The position numbers were made by a program, and so were the translations under genes. Below the pieces are notes generated by a model, which saw only the letters and a list, made by a program, of their open reading frames with translations, made no database searches and was not told the DNA's origin. Shown piece by piece: positions 7,701 through 8,687 of a DNA stretch of 8,687 nt. Numbering within the stretch: position 1 is the stretch's first letter; each line of letters begins with the position of its first letter. Origin of the DNA: VXYL01 sp047518105 (lineage in GTDB: Bacteria > Pseudomonadota > Gammaproteobacteria > Pseudomonadales > Azotimanducaceae); the NCBI GenBank assembly GCA_047518105.1, contig JAKZRQ010000156.1, positions 1-8,687 of the forward strand. The letters run 5' to 3'.

Positions 7701-8256
7701 GCTGGCTGGCGGCGAGAGGCGCTTCGACGGGCTGTCCGTCGGCACCCAGGAGCAAATCGCCCTGCTGCTGCGCCTGTCCATCGCGGAAGCACTCAAAACC
7801 TTCGTCATTCTGGACGACCAGCTCACGCAGTCCGATCCAGCGCGAATGGCGTGGATTCGGGATCTGCTGAGCAGAGTCTCCGAGGATATCCAGGTGGTGG
7901 TGATGACCTGCCACCCCGAGGACTACGCGGTGAAGGGCCGGCGGCGGAACATCGTCGACTTGTCGAGCCGTGTGCGGCGCAACCCAATGTCGACTGCCCG
8001 ACCCCGTCCCGACGGTGCGAACGTTTCCTCCGACGGAGCGGCGGCGGGCGAAGACACGGATTCAAGCTCCAGCGAAGGCGCGATCGGTTCGGGAGAGTCC
8101 GTCGCTGCCGAGCGTTCGGCGCGCTCAGAGGGTAGCCCACCTGCGAAGGAACGGCGCCCGAGACGCCGAGGGCGCGGACGCGAGGAAGACGCCGACGACC
8201 TCAGCGCCGCGTTGCGCTCGTCGTTGCGCGGCGACGAGCCGGTCGGACGAGCCTGA
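4783..8256 (+). CDS. Rad50/SbcC/YhaN-type coiled-coil ABC ATPase
   Basis: A 1157-aa SMC-like ATPase, the expected partner of the preceding nuclease: it dimerises on DNA with ATP and controls nuclease access. The N-terminal lobe has strand MWIKSLEV and Walker A GPNELGKST (residues 30-38). Two long Glu/Ala/Arg-rich coiled-coil arms (about 220-505 and 590-940) flank a central segment (about 510-590) that reads as a small beta-rich domain. The C-terminal lobe has signature LSVGTQEQ (984-991), Walker B FVILDD (1007-1012), D-loop QSD and H-loop His1044 in MTCHPED. The signature form LSxGTxEQ and the LDD Walker B are closer to YhaN than to SbcC or Rad50. There are eight cysteines but no CxxC, so no canonical zinc hook. 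After residue 1067 comes a roughly 90-residue Ser/Gly/Asp-rich, probably disordered tail with a basic patch (RRPRRRGRGR). The tail's 3' end overlaps a minus-strand gene relic by 56 bases, so it may have been altered by rearrangement. Confidence 0.92.
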   Translation: MWIKSLEVTDCAGIASASVDLEPGLNVLHGPNELGKSTLVKAIRAALLLQSSSTAADELHDWQADAPPTVTLTFEQEAQRIWRVRKRFGSGGFTYLDFSCDGEDFSQDYKGREVDGELRNILRWGIEAPGGRGGKRGVPESFITTALLGAQSDVVAILGRSLAGDPADSGRERLTEALQAMAEDPRFKRVVAAVQDKVDEAFTATGRKRSGQASPWARIREQRRDAEANETNVRHQVEDSEGARLRIEEFSRELLEAQAEQECARALLDDLRSARDQRRERAAAEEELAVAETEVERIQDLFARRDATVAAVRDARKEGLELEAVLREAKVAGDALAPRVEAARQSVGRLETGADEQQRRLREEETRNRLLTLEHRRKELGRDLERANELATLDAEVTTLAADVEQRETDLGQKHTLLGQAQDASEKDRDDLDDLDLERHCGRHLAAVHAARAAEAAFAAAENHAEQAASHARDAEAAREEADAFDAPTATELDRLRTLDTDLRIARARLAVGLVVDVALQRAGDAEVTIDGDSRQVRIDAGEQAGFEAKQELRLDLAGIGVVHVRGGDRDLAHAAAAAEQRWDGAAKPAFARTGCATLADLEDLRERADARRKAADDSGRQAAEAQVRAEDIDELERRVFVANAEAKRRRGVLAGHLDENESVDEYVAGLDELPDDEPAIERAIDKLNKAIQEREGLCQRMETRVAGDERDIANLHAQLAGKRSTLAEQGEAGGDWRKLLAEADAKLDGLRRDREATEAELLAIGVEAGEEVDAARQERDDLVTEETRLEQTLAEVNEQVVATSQRLARHEGEAAMLGAQTDGEDLDAARVLRDQCLARLDALPAGDDDIDPAALDDAEHAAAEAGGRVQQLEMRLHTAAGALSQVGGQYIEEQAELARQAVRALDDQERELELEYGAWRLLRETLAEAEQEDAVHLGNALVRPVSERMADLTGGRYGDLAIGPGLDATGIELAGGERRFDGLSVGTQEQIALLLRLSIAEALKTFVILDDQLTQSDPARMAWIRDLLSRVSEDIQVVVMTCHPEDYAVKGRRRNIVDLSSRVRRNPMSTARPRPDGANVSSDGAAAGEDTDSSSSEGAIGSGESVAAERSARSEGSPPAKERRPRRRGRGREEDADDLSAALRSSLRGDEPVGRA

Positions 8257-8419
8257 CCAAGGCCTGCGCGTCGATCTCGTCGGTGGGCACGTCCTTGAGC
8301 TTGAGTCCGAACATCGCTGCCCGTGTCCGGATGTCGGGCGGTGCAACGAACTGGCGCGCACCGCGGTCGACGACCTCGCGCCGGCCGAGCGTGATCGGCT
8401 CATCGGCAGCGCGGGTTCC
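8201..8419 (-). pseudogene. Truncated convergent gene fragment, family unrecognised
   Basis: Read on the minus strand, 72 codons are open from 8419 to a TGA at 8201-8203. The first 60 residues look like real protein: DEPITLGRREVVDRGARQFV, then an APPDIRTRAAMFGLKLKD stretch, then VPTDEIDAQALVRLV, a balanced composition unlike the Arg/Ser-rich shadow frames nearby. There is no start codon at the 5' side. Instead two consecutive in-frame TAG codons (8420-8425) lie directly against the right MITE-like element, so the fragment is the 3' end of a longer gene whose 5' part was removed or displaced. The last 12 or so residues are Arg/Ala/Thr-rich and overlap the end of the ATPase gene in convergent orientation. 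I do not recognise the family. It could be a neighbouring gene of the ancestral locus. No terminator hairpin is visible between the two convergent genes. Confidence 0.45.
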
Positions 8420-8427
8420 CTACTAGT

Positions 8428-8457
8428 GCCGTGTCCCGCAAGTTTCTGGTGTTTCAG
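8428..8457 (+). repeat. Left terminal inverted repeat of the right MITE-like element
   Basis: It contains GTGTCCCGCAAGTTTCTGGT (8431-8450) and pairs with 8658-8687 in inverted orientation, 28/30. It lies next to the truncated minus-strand gene at 8201-8419. Confidence 0.85.
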
Positions 8458-8553
8458 AGTTCGCCATGCGCGTCAATGCAAGGCGTGGTCCGCAGGGAAT
8501 ATCGGGCATATTGGCAAGGACCACAACGCGGTAGTGTCGCGCATGGCGAACTC
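8457..8553. repeat. Internal perfect 15-bp inverted repeat within the right element
   Basis: The arms 8457-8471 and 8539-8553 are exact reverse complements, separated by 67 bases that contain a shorter nested GTGGTCC/GGACCAC pair. The left arm directly continues the terminal repeat, giving the element a compound fold-back architecture. Confidence 0.75.
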
Positions 8554-8657
8554 CCGAAGGGCGCGCCCCACGGGGCCTGTGGCCGCGTTGCGCCCCTTGG
8601 CAATGGGTCCACCATTCCCGGCGGGGACGCGCCTTGCCACAGACCCCCTGGGACGCG

Positions 8658-8687
8658 CTGAAATACCAGAAACTTGCGGGACACGAC
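8658..8687 (-). repeat. Right terminal inverted repeat of the right MITE-like element
   Basis: It contains ACCAGAAACTTGCGGGACAC (8665-8684), complementary to the left end at 8431-8450. It reaches the last base of the window. Confidence 0.85.

Larger units (their letters stand above)
8428..8687. mobile_element. MITE-like non-autonomous transposable element (right)
   Basis: Bases 8428-8457 and the reverse complement of 8658-8687 match at 28 of 30 positions. The 260-bp body contains further inverted pairs: a perfect 15-base pair, 8457-8471 with 8539-8553 (GAGTTCGCCATGCGC and its complement); GTGGTCC with GGACCAC around 8490 and 8520; and an imperfect GGCCTGTGGC with GCCACAGACC near the right end. 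The DNA could therefore fold into a multi-branched structure. No transposase is encoded; the two small frames across it are Gly/Pro-rich and arise from the palindromic layout. The right TIR ends at the last base of the window, so the target duplication cannot be checked. The ends differ from those of the element at 1-263, so it belongs to a different family, which I cannot name. Confidence 0.75.

Noticed and set aside
3652..8256. Interpretation as the housekeeping sbcDC pair
   Set aside because: The signature LSxGTxEQ, the LDD Walker B, the missing zinc hook, the GDTH motif and the coupled SNF2 gene all differ from standard SbcD/SbcC, so no sbc gene symbols were assigned.
8125..8403. A 92-codon minus-strand frame starting MSRSRSAG
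   Set aside because: It is Ser/Arg-rich, with a composition typical of a shadow frame. The neighbouring frame at 8201-8419 has much better protein character.
8257..8427. A rho-independent terminator after the operon
   Set aside because: I see no GC-rich hairpin followed by a T-run on the plus strand before the right element.

Overview
The window is a GC-rich bacterial stretch (roughly two thirds G+C, with strong G/C preference at third codon positions). The taxon cannot be fixed from sequence alone; a high-GC proteobacterium or actinobacterium fits. There are no rRNA or tRNA genes, no CRISPR array, and no transposase, integrase or plasmid replication gene.

Layout. Bases 1-263 are a small non-autonomous transposon-like element (MITE-type) whose inverted ends lie at 1-22 and 242-263. 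Bases 264-556 hold a probable minus-strand gene relic and the leader of the operon. Bases 557-8256 are one tight plus-strand operon of three genes: (1) a 1017-aa SNF2/RapA-type DEAH helicase-translocase (557-3610); (2) an Mre11/SbcD/YhaO-type metallophosphoesterase, probably starting at 3652 rather than 3607 (to 4779); (3) a 1157-aa Rad50/SbcC/YhaN-type coiled-coil ABC ATPase (4783-8256). Bases 8201-8419 on the minus strand hold the open 3' end of an unidentified, truncated convergent gene. Bases 8428-8687 are a second, unrelated MITE-like element with 30-bp inverted ends (28/30 identical) and nested internal inverted repeats.

How the genes fit together. Genes 2 and 3 are the two halves of a standard nuclease/ATPase complex in which an SMC-like ATPase clamps DNA and controls a Mn-dependent nuclease. 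The SNF2 protein ahead of them, nearly fused by the overlapping and short junctions, is a dsDNA translocase that could load, remodel or feed DNA to the nuclease. The set has the look of a DNA-surveillance or anti-phage module, or a specialised repair cassette. It lacks the partner genes of DISARM, Wadjet, Lamassu or Zorya and matches no named system that I can identify. The flanking gene debris and MITEs suggest an accessory, rearranged locus. Both window ends coincide with the outer ends of the two elements, so the window may be a contig that was broken at repeats.
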